From assembly GCA_021234155.1 (NCBI GenBank), contig JAJEKV010000032.1, positions 5,339,835 to 5,403,834 of the forward strand: 64,000 nucleotides of DNA. Reading direction: 5' to 3'. Source of the stretch: Isoetes taiwanensis. Taxonomy: Eukaryota; Streptophyta; Lycopodiopsida; Isoetales; Isoetaceae. The notes below the pieces were generated by a model. The model saw only the letters and a list, made by a program, of their open reading frames with translations, was not told the origin of the DNA and made no database searches. Shown in pieces: positions 41,989-53,442 of the stretch (the first letter of the stretch is position 1; every line of letters starts with the position of its first letter). The position numbers and the translations under genes are program-made.

Positions 41989-43779
41989 TGATGCAATGAA
42001 ATTGCACTTGAAAGTGCTTTTGCATTAATATTTGAACCCGATACATGTGAAGTTCTCGAGTTTAATTGCCTCTAAACCCTTTCACGTTTCTAATATATTC
42101 CATAGAAAGTAAAAACTTGAAGATGATTTTTTTTTTTTTTTTTTTGAAGAACTGTGTCATCAATATATTAAAAGAATGGTAATGTTACAAAGCAAGTGAG
42201 GAGGAAGGAGAACCGCCCCAAAGAGACAAATACCTCGACACTCCACAACAAACTCACGTAAAAAAGCGCAACTCTCTGGCTTTATGCCGGGGCCACCCAT
42301 CACCATCTACAACACCCAAAAGTCACCGCCAAATGGCAAACTTCCGCTCTACTACTCCCGGAACACTAGAAAGCTTTGAAATAGCTTGTACCGAAGTCGA
42401 GGAATCGAGAGAGGTCAGGCTGCTGAATCCCCGAAAGATCCACAACCGCCGCCAAGCCTTCCAATCAGCCACACCAACCAAGCCACGCGACAAATGCAAG
42501 GCTTGTCACCGCAAGAGCTGCCAAGCACCAATATACACATGAAGCAAAGAATCTGGCGGCTAGTCAATCTCACCTGAAACAGCCCTAACTCAATCCTAGG
42601 CAGCCTCGCAAGTGAGGGCATAAAACCGCACAATGCTCCACGGGTCTCACGATGAAGGGAAGGCCACAACAAGGGCGGTAGAGGGCTCACACCCGCCTAA
42701 ACCGAGGGCATTCACCGATCATATGCCCGTGCACCACCGCCACGAAGCACCCTCTAACCTTCGGGGGAAGTGAGCTCCATGTCCACGTCCAAACCGAAGG
42801 CCATCGAGAACCCGGAAAGCTGCAGAGACCACTTGCACGAAGGGGCGAAGGTGTCATGAATAGCCAACACCCTAAAGAAGACCGCACAAAGCAAGAAGAC
42901 ACAACATCCGGATGAACCTAAAGTGGAAATAGCATTACAATGTGTAATGCGTTATTGCCAGCGGGTGCCAAGAAAAGGCATCGACAATGACATTATGCAT
43001 GCTTGCTTTGTAGATAACATCAAAGTCATCTTGTTCCAAAAATTCTATCCATCTTCATTGCTTGGAGGTTAAATTGGCTTTGTGTAAATATATCTTGAAG
43101 GCTTTGGTGATCTCAGATCTAGTTGGAAACGTCGTCCCTTAAAGCACGCCGCGACCTCAGGCAAACTCCTAGACATGCATGGGGTAATCCTGAGGGACCA
43201 TAGGTATGTGTAGCGGAATACTCCCCGCCACGTGTTCCCGTGATAGCCCGATCCACCGCCAGCAAAAGCGAAGCTCGAAAGAACTCCCACGGGCTAGCTG
43301 ACCACCCCAATACCAATCCTCCAAGGTGAGCACAAGTAGCATGCCTCCAACGGGCTCAGCGTCCGAGCATGCACAAAGGGCGCCAAAGGGCAAGTGCTTG
43401 GGGGGTAGAGAAACCCACAAGAAAGGAGAAGAGTGGTGATAAACTGAGGCATAATCTACCTGGAAGAGCACATGCCCATGATCCCAAGCCCGCAACACTC
43501 CTGTGAGAAAAAGGGATGCATGTGGGAAAGGCCGGAGACCATACAACTGTGCCCAGGGCAACTCCACATGCACGCAGGCGGCTTCCCAAACGCCACACAA
43601 TGGCGAAGAGACTGCAACAACAAATACGCACCAGAGAAGATGCTCCATCCTGCGAGAATGCTCCAAACAAACTTGGAGACCAACACCTTACTATGCAAAT
43701 ACCAAATCCAGAATGGCCAAAGCCCCCATCCTCCCTAGGAGACACTTCCACTAGGCCACTTTAACAACCCGCCCCTTCA

Positions 43780-44367
43780 TCACCCCCCCCACACACACAC
43801 AAAAATTTGAACAATCTTATCCAAAGCCTCGTATCTTACCTTGAGAGCTAGCATCGCAGATGTCTGATACACATGAGTGCTACAAAGTCTTGACTTGGCA
43901 ATAGTGATCCTACTTGCCATAGACAACTTGCTACCCTTCCACCAATTGAGGTGTTTACGCAACCCCCGCAAAATCTCATCCCACACCCTCCCCATGGAAA
44001 CATCCCTCCAAAGGGAATACCCAACAAACTTAGTACACACATTACCCGGAAGCACCTTCCAAGGGAATAGAGCCAAACAAGGGGAGGCGGAGTCACTGGG
44101 CCCATAATGCGAGCACTTACCCCAATTCGGAAGAATGCACGAGGCCAAGGAGAAAGTATCCAACAAACCCTTCACATTCTCGCAAATTCCTCTCTTACGC
44201 CACCAAAAGAGGAAAGTGTCATCGACAAAGCGGGTTAATCTGGCGGCTACCATCCCCGCATCCGAAGCCCATCCACCACTCCCTCCTCCACTACCAAAAA
44301 CAAGCGAGACAGCCTCCTCCGCCACAATCGTAAACAAAAATGGCGCCAAAGGGCACCCACGGCGCAC
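43780..44367 (-). pseudogene. LINE reverse transcriptase, palm and thumb
   Basis: 195-codon uninterrupted stretch with the YxDD box as FVDD (Asp-Asp intact), preceded by the RRGCPLAPFLF segment and followed by thumb-like NWWKGSKLSMASR. The fingers lie upstream (44487-44820) in another frame. It belongs to the L1-like plant LINE clade. Confidence 0.85.
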
Positions 44368-44486
44368 CCTTTGCCTAAGGAGAAAAGTGGAGAGGGTTCA
44401 CCCCGGCACACCACCGTAGCCCGTCTTTGACCTATGCGCTTCATGATTTGTCTCTCAGAAAGCGTGGACCCGCATTAACGCTAACA

Positions 44487-44820
44487 TCATGGTGACAAGA
44501 ACTCCCAACGGACACTATCGTAAGCTTTGGCAAAGTCAAGCTTAAGATAGGCAATGCCTTGACCTGTTCTTCTGGCCCAATAAAGGCCCTCATAAGCGGC
44601 AGCAACATTAGCTAAAATGTTCCTCCTAGGGACAAACCCAGACTGCACCTTACTAATGGAAGAAGTCAACACCGGCTTCAACTTCTCTCGCCGGGGCTTT
44701 ACGCAATAATCTTATACACGAGGGACAACAAGGAGATAGGCCTCCAATCATTAATAGTAGAAGGCTGCTTAACCTTAGGAATCAAGGAAATGCATGCGGT
44801 ATTCAAGGGGCATAAAATTG
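44487..44820 (-). pseudogene. LINE reverse transcriptase, fingers
   Basis: Contains QSGFVPRRNILANVAAAYEG and the catalytic LDFAKAYDSV (first palm Asp), preceded by INDWRPISLLSLVYKIIA. It continues the RT across the 880-bp insertion at 44808. Confidence 0.85.
44804..44807. repeat. Target-site duplication CAAG (left)
   Basis: CAAG here and at 45688-45691 brackets the 880-bp element. Keeping one copy rejoins the LINE reading frame. Confidence 0.75.
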
Positions 44821-45687
44821 ATACTGGGTAGCAGAAATCACCGGTCGGACGTCGCTTAAAGTGCTTAAACGCAGCGATTTTTCAGCACATAATAAGCATT
44901 TAACGTGCGGTGCAAGCACCTGATGAAATATTTTTTGGTTGATTCACAATAATTCTTCATGAAAGTGACTCAAATTTGATCTCCTAATACGTTTTGCATC
45001 TCAATCTAATGGAAGAGACGGCATTAGATTTTATGAAGCCATTTGTGAGATATAAGCTTTTCCCTTATAGATACCAGAAATCGTTTTTTAGCTTTTTTCA
45101 CTATCAATCCTCTATGGAATGATCTGAAACTTGAGCTCCAAAGACGTTTTTGCATCACGAATCCAATGGAACAGACGGCATCAAATTCTGTATTGTAGTT
45201 TGTAAGATATTAGGCTTTTACGGTAAAATATCAGAAATCGTTTTTTGGCCTCTTGCGGTGAAAATACTCAATGGATTTACCTGAAACTTGGTGTCCTAGA
45301 ACGTTTTTGTACTACTTAATCCATAGGAACCGGGCAATCCATTTAGTCAAGTAGTTTATGAGATATTGGCTTCTACTCTATGGCAACCTTGATCGAATTT
45401 TTCATGATTGTGCTCAAAATATGCACAGGTAGAAGCTGCAATTTCATAAGGATCCTTAGTTTTGGATGCCGATTCCAATGAGCCATAGCTTGTTGTATTT
45501 GGTGAAGTAGATCAAATGCCACAAATGGAGTGCCCTAACATTCTGAAGCATCGGGCTCATATCAAGAAATTTTAGCCGTTGATTGATTTTGACGGTCCTA
45601 ATGGTCCGTCTTCTCATAGTGTCCATTTATTTACGTGCTTAATATGTGCTTAGCCAAAAAGTGTACCCCACTAGCAATTTTGTACCC
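44808..45687. mobile_element. 880-bp TIR element inserted in the LINE
   Basis: The ends are inverted repeats: left GGGCATAAAATTGATACTGG, right (complement) GGGTACAAAATTGCTAGTGG. The target duplication is CAAG. Inside are three diverged tandem units of about 156 bp, with an ACGTTTT anchor at 44989, 45144 and 45301. No coding capacity is seen, so it is non-autonomous. Excising it with one CAAG makes the LINE frame run uninterrupted across the junction, strong evidence that these are the exact ends. Superfamily unclear; see the similar 270-bp element at 47896. Confidence 0.85.
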
Positions 45688-45890
45688 CAAGATCCTATCC
45701 ATTTGAGAAGACTGCGGCAACTCAAGATACACAGGTACAGCGACTCACCGACCCACTCCCAATAAGTCCGAAGAACTCCACAGGGATGCCATCCAGCCCA
45801 GGACATTTATCCTTGGTCATGCACATACATGCCGCTAAATCCTCTCGAGAGAGCTCGGGGAACTTCAAGAGGGTTGATGGTTGTCAAATT

Positions 45891-46560
45891 GATAAATGCG
45901 CTCCACCTTCGAGCATTAAAGATGAAAAGGATTCAGAAATCTTTTAGTAAAATTAAACTATTCTTCAAGGAACTAGATGCAATTATTTATCTACTAATTG
46001 CATTAGAAAACAACTATACTGGATAAGAAGGAAATTTTTTTCTAACCTCGTGTATCATGCTCCAACCTGCAGCTCAAAAACTCGCTTGAACTCCTACACA
46101 TTGAATACTCTTTTGCCATCAAATTCCATCTATTTGCTTTTACGTTTATTGCAGCGTAAAATATTAGCAAATTTATTTTTATTGCATCCAATTCAAATTA
46201 TTGCATAAGGAAAATTACTAACAGAGGTTGTTTCTGGGGAATAAAATGAAAGTATCAATTCAAATTGCTAATAGAGGTCGTTTTAGAGGAACAAAAAGAA
46301 AGTATCAATTCAAAAGCTCTGCCAGTATTTGTTGGAATTCGTCGGAATTGCCCATGCCTAAATTTGCCATGCTGGAAATTGCCATACCCAAATTTGCTGG
46401 AAAGTTTACAGATATAAATCTACGGAGACTCTAGAAATGCCAAAAATTGTCAGCATTTTCCCAAACAAATTCATTGTTGCATGATCTGGCATGCAAAGAA
46501 TTATTTGCTTCTATTTTTCTAAAAACTGTAACCTATCTCGTTGGAAAGCTTATCAAACGA
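45891..46560. other. AT-rich spacer between LINEs
   Basis: Short near-duplicate AAAGTATCAATTCAAA segments (46248-46262, 46300-46314) and AAATTGCC/AAATTTGC repeats (46361-46400). No gene recognised. Confidence 0.45.
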
Positions 46561-46699
46561 GCTTTCCGTCGGTGTATGATTTGTATGGTGTTTCCTCTTT
46601 TTTGGTCGACGGAATCCACCTGACAGTCCCGGCCCTCTATGGCCACCCCTGACAGCATGCATGCATTGAAGAAAAGAGCCCGCAATTTGGATACCTCGT

Positions 46700-47890
46700 C
46701 CCCATCGAGCCGTATCACAGTGAGGCAATCGGGGTTGTCTGAGAACAGCCGGTTCCCTCCAAAGCTAAGCCGGCAAGCTTGGAGGCATCACGGACCATCT
46801 CTGCCGGGGCTGCGCCAAGAAGCGGCTTCTCCAATGAAGGAGCCGAATTTCCCTTGTGGAAGTTCGGCTTGGGGATTATGATTGCAAGGGAGCCCAAAAG
46901 GTACATGACCGATAAGAGGGGAGATACAAGCAACACCGCTAGCCTAGTCACGGAGATGGGGCACCGCTTGGATAAGGTCCACCCAGCGGGATGGAAGACA
47001 TGGCACAAGCACGGGCTGACATGAAGTGGTTGCTCCAAAGAGATTGCACAAGTCACAAGCATGGCTGGTCGGATAGATGCTAAGGAAAAGGATGTGAAAG
47101 CGGTCTGGGGCAGGCTCCAATTCCTTGATGAAGCAAAGGCGCATTGCAGGAGATGTCGAAGATGCTCACATATAGAGAACCATATGGCCCACTTTACAAA
47201 GAAGAGATGCGGGACCTCCGAATGGAGGTGCAACGAGTCCCGAGTGCACCACGGTCCGTCTGCACCAGCACCCCCATACCGCAGGCCGAGGTGGCTCGAG
47301 GAATCAGCGTACCGTGAGGAGCAAGACATCCGGAGCCACTTGCACGCCTCAACCTTATTGTGCGGGGATTGCCGGGAGGATCAAGGCAAGGATTTGCCGT
47401 AAGCTTACCACCACGGTACTTGCAAAGTTCCAATTACAAGATTTGGTTATCAAGAGTCCAATCGTATCGAGGACCGAGAGCATGAGACCTCGGCTAGTTA
47501 AGTTTGCTTGCAATCTTGGATTGGGAGGCAAAATCTTTGTTGTTGCAACGCACCAGTCGCTTGAAAGGTACATCCATATACCTGGATCTGCAACAACGGG
47601 AAAGAAGCCAAGAGTTGGTCAAGATAAGAGAGATTTGACAAGCTGGAGGGGCGGCTGGTTTTGGTTAATGGCAAGATGAAGGTATATGTGCCTCCTCGTC
47701 CAAACATTCTATGAGGGCAAAGACTTAATGAAAGCAAAATGCGTCGCAGGGCGAGCGGTCCGTGGGCATCGAGCCCGAGGGGCCGTGGAGAGGGCGGATT
47801 GAGGCCTTCCACAACTGCAACACATCCATCAGGGTCCCGTGAGCAGGCTGCCCGAGTTATTCCAACCACAGCAGCGTCCTCAGGCACTCA
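46700..47890 (+). pseudogene. LINE copy 2 ORF1 (RRM-like nucleic-acid-binding part)
   Basis: ORF1p binds element RNA. An RRM-like unit is split over two frames: ARLNLIVRGLPGG near 47345 (the RNP-like LNLxxRGL strand) and RPRLVKFACNLGLGGKIFVV near 47490 (the second strand and helix). An ER/acidic helical part precedes it. The C-terminal part reaches the MITE. Frameshifts occur near 47240-47320. Confidence 0.6.
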
Positions 47891-47895
47891 GATGG

Positions 47896-48165
47896 GGGTG
47901 TAAATATGGTAATGCTACCCAAAAAGCACATCCGAACAAGTGCTTTAGGTGCTTTTCTTGAAGACATTTCTCTTCAATGACCTTAGAGTTGTTACTTAAA
48001 AAACAATATATATGATGTAGGAAGGGAAGGAGCGATGATATAGATCTCGTGGAGGAGCGTACAAATTGTGGAGGTCAAGTTATGACACATTTTTTCTTAG
48101 TCATAGGTGCTTTAGGTGTTATGTGCTTTCGCGCTTTTTTGGGTAGCATTACCATATTTACACCC
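47896..48165. mobile_element. 270-bp MITE
   Basis: 30-bp perfect terminal inverted repeats beginning GGGTGTAAATATGGTAATGC, with ATGG duplicated at 47892-47895 and 48166-48169. Non-coding; internal GTGCTTTAGGTG occurs near both ends. It sits between ORF1 and the endonuclease of LINE copy 2. Confidence 0.9.
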
Positions 48166-48204
48166 ATGGGTCCACAGCCGCAGTCAGCATAGGGAAAGTG
48201 TCTT

Positions 48205-49030
48205 CGCATTGTTTCCTGGAATTGTAGGGGCTTCCCGTGGCAAAAGGGCAGTGGCTTGAATGGGATCGCAACAGACATGGACATCGTCTTCCTGCAGGAG
48301 ACATGGGAGTATGAAGGGCATCGATTGCCAGACATTCGAGGATATCAGCATTTCTCACTTGCTAATGAGCGCCATGGCAGATGCGGGTACGATGGAGTGG
48401 CTTGCTACTTTAGGGACGCCTTAGCATGCAAGATCACACTTCAGAAGTCTGATGCATTTAACCGCTACATGTGGGTAATGGTATTAGAGCCTGGTCATGT
48501 CCCATTGTTTCTTGCTAGCTGCTACATTCCCCATGCAAAGCTCTAAGTTCTACCAGTACATGATGCGCATTACCACATGTCCGTGATGTCGTATAGGAAC
48601 GTATGATGACATAGACCGCCATAGACGCCAGGACGACATGTTTTTGCTTGGAGATTTCAATGCTCAGTGACGACGCAGCTTGCGACGGTGACCTTCCAAG
48701 GTGACGATAATGCCGATCCGCTTTGGCTTGAGACGGCCGCTATTCAAAGATACACGGCACTCCCGGATATGGTGGCTAGACCATTTGGCGTGCGATGGTC
48801 CAGCTCCGCCAGATTTTGACATGGTAATTTGTAATGGTATGCGGCGATGGCCACACTCGGGGGTGTTACTTGCGGAGTGATAGGCGTGATGGGGGGCTAG
48901 TGTGTTGGATTACCTTCTCGCCCGGTGCTTGACTTGACATGGTTACACACTTCTCCATTGGCACAAGCACATGGGATGAGGAGGCTTTGTCAGATCACTA
49001 CCCGCTTTATGTCACGCTGAATTGGGAGCA
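48205..49030 (+). pseudogene. LINE copy 2 endonuclease
   Basis: IVSWNCRGFPW at 48208-48240, catalytic FLQETWE near 48290, YDGVACYFRD, and the C-terminal LSDHYPLYVTLNW at about 48988-49026. These are the standard landmarks of LINE AP-endonucleases. The open part runs 48256-48546; later parts are frameshifted. Confidence 0.8.
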
Positions 49031-49112
49031 CTCAATAGTGGAGACACTGCAAAGGGGGCGTGGAGGGTTACCATACATCCCACGCTATCAGAAGCAGGGA
49101 TAGTATGAATCT

Positions 49113-49562
49113 GTGTTGGTGTGGGAGTTACAGGGGTTTGATAGCTTCTACACATTGCAAGACAGGTGTGCATGGCTGGTGAGGGCGCTGCTTGCAGCTG
49201 CTGAGGCTTCCTTTGCAGTGAAGGGCCCTCCAAGGAGGGACACCGTGCATTTTCCTGAGAACCCGTGGTTTGATGCTGATTGCAAGGCTCTAAAGAGCCA
49301 GCTGCGCTTGGTCATAGATCCACAGTTGCGGCCACAGGCCCTGCAAGACTATACGCTCTTCCTAAAAGCCAAGAAGGGGAGATACATGGCAGAAACCCAG
49401 GAGCGCATGTTTGACATGCTCATGGCAGAGCCAAAAGCTTTTTGGCGTAAGGTGTTATACAAGAAGCGCCAGGTGGCTGGTAATGTAAGTGTGGAGCAAT
49501 GGATGCACCGCTTGCAGGAGTTATATGACCCCCCAGGAGCTAATGCCAGGGTCCCGGATTAG
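49113..49562 (+). pseudogene. LINE copy 2 linker between endonuclease and RT
   Basis: 149-codon open stretch with PWFDADCKALKSQL and AKKGRYMAETQERMFDMLM, the conserved spacer before LINE RT (WFDxxCKxxK). It ends at a stop at 49560. Confidence 0.7.
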
Positions 49563-49954
49563 GTAGGAGAGGTGCTGCAGCTCACACGGGAGGATGTCCA
49601 GCAGGGTCTCAGGCATCTGGCGAATGGCAAGGTAAAGGATTTACAGAGGCTGCAGGCCGAGCTGTCAAAACTGCAAAAAATATGGTTTTTACCATTTTTT
49701 ACTATCCTACGGGGTTAAAAGATATGCAAACCACCCAAGGTTAGAAAGATCTCAATGAGATCTATCTATTGCACCAAACGAGAGCTCATTTGAACTTTTC
49801 TATCAATACTTATGCTAGAAAATGTGATCCAGTGAGTTAGTTATAACAGTTTTGCTGACTGGATTACCAGTTCTGTTTTCTGATTGGTAGTTCATATAGC
49901 TTAGTCAGCAGTTCTTAGAAGGCCCTTTTATGATCTCAAAAAATCCCTAATGGG

Positions 49955-50830
49955 ATGGTTAGTAAGGTTGTTCCTGTTCATAAAGCTGGTAAAAAGGATG
50001 AGCCAGCGAATTACCGGATGATTATGGTAAGCTCGCTGTTTGCAAAGCTCCTGGCAGGGGTGGTGGAGAAGAAACTCACTAAGTGGGCCGAGGAGGCAGG
50101 GGTGCGGGCAATTGGCCAGGCAGGCTTTCGCCCAGCTCACTCCACGACCGACCATATCTTCACTTTGAGAGTGTTGATGGAGGCAAGCCCGGAATGCGAC
50201 GAGGACTTGTATTGCCGCTTTGTAGATTTTAAGATCGCATAATGATACCGGCCCCCGAGACATGCTATGGCGTAGGTTGCAAGAATTGGCGAAGTTCCAC
50301 GGGATTGCGAGAATGTGGTGCACCAGCTTTATGATGGGATTTATCTTTGCCTTATGAAGATCGTGGGTAGCTAGCACTATGGGAGTTAAGCGGGGCTGCC
50401 CGTTGTCTCCAACGCTTTTGGGTTGTACATTGATAGATTGAGACGTGGATGCAAAGCACCATGGGGAGCCGGGGTGCAATTATCCGATCGCGACCTCGTG
50501 AGCCGATTCATCGTGTATGCGGATGATGTAGCTTTGCTAGCCCACACGGCCAGCAGTATGCAGCAGCATTTGGATGCCCTCAGTGGGTTCTGTGGGGCAA
50601 CGGGAATGACAGTGAACTTGCACAAAACTAAGCTTCTCGCGATCCTGTCCTCGCAACACCCTATCCCGGAGTTATATTACAGGGGACAGGAAGTGGAGAT
50701 GGTGCGGAGCTTCAAGTATCTGGGAATTGATTTCACTACTAACATGCTGTGGGATGAGTGTGTGGAGAGGGAGAGCCGCTGCGGTGGAAGGCTTTATATG
50801 CAGTGCAAAACGCGTGTTGCCGGATAGATC
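49955..50830 (+). pseudogene. LINE copy 2 reverse transcriptase
   Basis: Fingers at 49955-50242 (SKVVPVHKAG, NYRMIMVSSLFAKLL, GQAGFRPAHSTTDHIFTLR), a broken stretch, then the palm at 50423-50827 with VYADDVALLAH (YADD at 50516-50527) and VNLHKTKLL. The catalytic Asp pair is intact in this copy. The N-terminal edge is lost in the rearrangement at 49676-49950. Confidence 0.85.
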
Positions 50831-51704
50831 TCTGTGACTGGGCGAGGAGAGCACACCTGTTTAGGGCTTTGGTCGAGCCGGTGCTGCTATATGGGGTGGA
50901 GGTTTGGGGCCCAGCAGTTAGCAAAAATACGTGGGATAGGTTGGAAAGGGTGCAGAAAGCTTTCTTGACATATAGCTTGGGAGTGAAGGACACCGTACCG
51001 TATCAGATTTTGTTGTATGAGACGGGGTTCGCCTTTACGATACGCTATGCCCGTGACATCTTACTTGCTTCCATAAGGTGGATGGGATGGATGAGCATCG
51101 CTTGCCCCCACAGGGCGGTTGTTAACGCAGGGCCCCCAAATGGGGAGAGAGGGTATGGCATGAGCACTGTAAGGGATGGTTTAGGAGGTGGTCTATGGAT
51201 TACCAACAGATGGTGGCACTAGCAGATTCTGATGCGCAGAATGGGCAATTGGATGCGGGCTATGCTGCCACCCTGTGGGATGCCTCTACTCTTGCAAATC
51301 CCAAGACAGAGCACTATCACGCTCAGATTAATCCCGGCCTTGAGCATGGACCCCATCGGTACTTGAAAACACACATCTCTGTGAAGAAACGGAGAGCTAT
51401 TGCTACCATAAGGACGGGTTCCCATTACCTCAGAATTGAAACATGTCGCTGGGGGGTGAATGGCGGGCACGAGATCCCCAGGGAGGAGAGGATATGTCAG
51501 TGTTGTGAGATGCACGTGATAGAGGATGAGCACCATGCCCTCGGCGGTGCCGGATATGCCCATGTCCGGCAAAGGCACACTAATCTTAGATGCTCTGACA
51601 CGCCGCTACATCAGTTACTTGCATCACCTCTGGTAGCGCGACTGGGAGCTTACATCCTGAAGATTTCGGCCGTCAGACTTGCTCTTTTGGGGCATGGTAT
51701 TTGA
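50758..51704 (+). pseudogene. LINE copy 2 C-terminal region with zinc finger
   Basis: 50758-51222 contains LFRALVEPVLLYGVEVWGP, the standard post-RT segment of LINEs. 51195-51704 ends with ICQCCEMHVIEDEHHAL, a Cys/His finger (C-x2-C...H-H) for RNA or DNA binding. The two overlap in different frames. Confidence 0.8.
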
Positions 51705-51903
51705 GAGCCTACTGTTAGGGTTTTTCCTTCCAAGTGGGGGTTTTTTCATCCCGGTAGTAGGGTTCTACTGTACAGTTACATTGTTTGTTTTTGGTGTTGT
51801 GGTTTTTGGCTTTTTTGCCTGTTCTCTGCATGTACCATCTCATAGGCCCTCGCCCTCGTGGGACGCTAAAATAAACTTACTTCCTTCTTTCCTTCCTTCC
51901 TTC

Positions 51904-53184
51904 TATGAAACAAGGGGTGAGAAATTGGTACCCTGGAGATAGCCGCTCAATCTTCTAACTCTAACACAAATTTAGCTGGAAGGTGGAACTGCCGCATTGC
52001 TTTTTTTCCTAAGGGAAAGAAAAAAAAGAACACAAGACAAAGGCCGTAAATTGAATCGAAGTAGGAAATAGAAGATGGCGGAAGTAGTGTGAGCAAATTG
52101 ATATGGTTCAAGCAATTTACTCACACTAACTTACCTTTTGAATTAACGAGAGATAATACGGCTTCAGGCTTTCTACATCCACCGTTGTTTGCTCTTGCTA
52201 TACAAATCGTATTTGCTATGGAAAATCCGAAAATAACAAAGAACTCTAATAGATTCGAACTCCTCAATGAGAATGGAATGGAGGCAAAAGCAAAAAAAAA
52301 AAAAAAATTGAAGCTAAACTCCGTAAAATTGAAGAGAAGATGGAAACCCTTCTCCCACTCGATTGACGCTATGAATCCCTTTTGAACCACTGAAGCACTT
52401 CCTGAAATCGTCAATTTGAACCATTGAAACATTTCCTGAATTGCCAGTTGCTGAGAAAAACCGCAGGATGAAGAGGTAAGAACAGAAAAAATTCCCCTTT
52501 TGAAAAGGGTCTTCAAGAATAGCCATAGGAATTTAATTCTAAGAATTAATTCACGGTGGATATCTTCCACCCAAAAAAATCAGCTTGATTCTATTCTTAG
52601 CGGAAACTCTTCTGAGCTTCACTATGGAAACCCTTCCGCATTTCATGGAAATTTGGATATTGAAGCACGGAAGGGTTTCCAGTTATTTGTTTAATAACCC
52701 GAATCGGGCGGAGATAGTGTGAGCGAATCTAGACTGTCATATAGTTAAGATCTTTACAATTTCTACCTTTTAATTTTAAGGTTAAGAAATATATTGTTTG
52801 GTAGGGATTTAGCCGCAAGATGGCTTTCACCCCTATCAACTAGATCAAGGAAAAATAATAATAAAGAATCTTCTAAGTTTATATAAGAACATGTATATAC
52901 TACATATAGTGACCTTTGGAAGCTTGTTGTTGGAAGCTTATTGATGGGATGGGACTATGTTGGATGCCTTAAGTCACCTGTGGAATATAACTAATATATT
53001 CTAGTAGATTTGAGAAGTATATAACTAGTAGATATAATACTTGATGTGAAATGCACTTTAGTTTTAGCATATGATATTTGGTACCCGAAAATATCTAGAA
53101 ACAATTGATAAAAAAAGAGAGAAAATAGTTGAAATATCTTTATTATAAGAAGATGCCATTTTGGAGAATAAAGTTTAACAGGAG
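51904..53184. other. AT-rich stretch upstream of the lipid-transfer-like gene
   Basis: A direct repeat (GGAAGTAGTGTGAGC near 52079, GGAGATAGTGTGAGC near 52711) flanks about 630 bp. Within it a 37-bp near-duplicate (GAACCACTGAAGCACTTCCT / GAACCATTGAAACATTTCCT) occurs. TATA-like AT runs lie near 53030-53150, but no promoter can be fixed. Confidence 0.4.
52597..52690. repeat. GGAAACCCTTCC hairpin, second locus
   Basis: TATGGAAACCCTTCCGCATT and CGGAAGGGTTTCCAG form inverted arms about 40 bp apart. Same motif as the cluster at 7235-7720. Confidence 0.65.
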
Positions 53185-53442
53185 ATGGGAAGAAGATTTG
53201 CGGTAGTATTGGCATGTGTGATGATCTTGTTAGTGATGGCCGACACAAAAACTTGTTCGGATATCTATTTAGCATGTAAAGAAATATTGAATGGAACTAG
53301 TCCATCAAAAAAATGTTGCAACGAAGGAATGAAATTTACGGCAACTCAATTATGCATGTGTGCTGAGCAGCTTCCTTCCGCTTATAAGAGCATGGCTCGT
53401 AATGCAATTATAAGTTGTAATATCTCACTATCATGCTTGTAG
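53185..53442 (+). CDS. Small secreted eight-cysteine lipid-transfer-like protein
   Basis: 85 codons, ATG to TAG, intact. Residues 1-21 form a hydrophobic signal peptide (RRFAVVLACVMILLVMAD), so the product is probably secreted to the apoplast. The mature part has the eight-cysteine motif: C24-x6-C31-x12-CC(44,45)-x11-C57-x-C59-x18-C78-x5-C84. The C-x-C centre is typical of plant non-specific lipid-transfer proteins, which hold acyl lipids in a cavity made by four disulphides. The spacing is nearest the short (type 2-like) members, with a shorter first gap than usual. No intron is needed. No neighbouring gene suggests a pathway. It is the only undamaged host-type gene I recognise. It could also be a recent pseudogene without expression. 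Confidence 0.8.
   Translation: MGRRFAVVLACVMILLVMADTKTCSDIYLACKEILNGTSPSKKCCNEGMKFTATQLCMCAEQLPSAYKSMARNAIISCNISLSCL

Larger units (their letters stand above)
42127..45890 (-). mobile_element. 5'-truncated poly(A) LINE, minus strand
   Basis: The poly(A) tail appears as a T-run of about 20 from 42127. RT motifs on the minus strand: CMTKDKCPGLDGIPVEFF near 45790, ISLIPKVKQPST..DWRPISLLS near 44760, QSGFVPRRNILANVAAAY and KLDFAKAYDSVRWEFL in 44487-44681, RRGCPLAPFLF and the catalytic LTRFVDDTFLF in 43780-44367 (FVDD). A C-terminal region follows to about 43170. No endonuclease is seen, so it is truncated at the 5' end near 45890. An 880-bp element interrupts it. Confidence 0.85.
46561..51903 (+). 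mobile_element. LINE copy 2, near full length, TTCC-type tail
   Basis: ORF1-like region (46640-47890), endonuclease (48205-49030), RT (49600-50830) and a zinc-finger C-terminus (to 51704), ending in an impure TTCC repeat at 51886-51903. The 5' limit is uncertain. It is interrupted by a 270-bp MITE at 47896 and rearranged at about 49676-49950. Related to LINE copies 1 and 3 by the SWNCRGFPW, SKVVPxHK and EDExH segments and by the tail. Confidence 0.85.

Noticed and set aside
43472-43764. Three overlapping plus-strand frames
   Set aside because: They are antisense to the C-terminal part of the minus-strand LINE.
52079-52726. Short LTR element bounded by GTAGTGTGAGC repeats
   Set aside because: Only about 15-20 bp match, without TG/CA ends, primer site or duplications.
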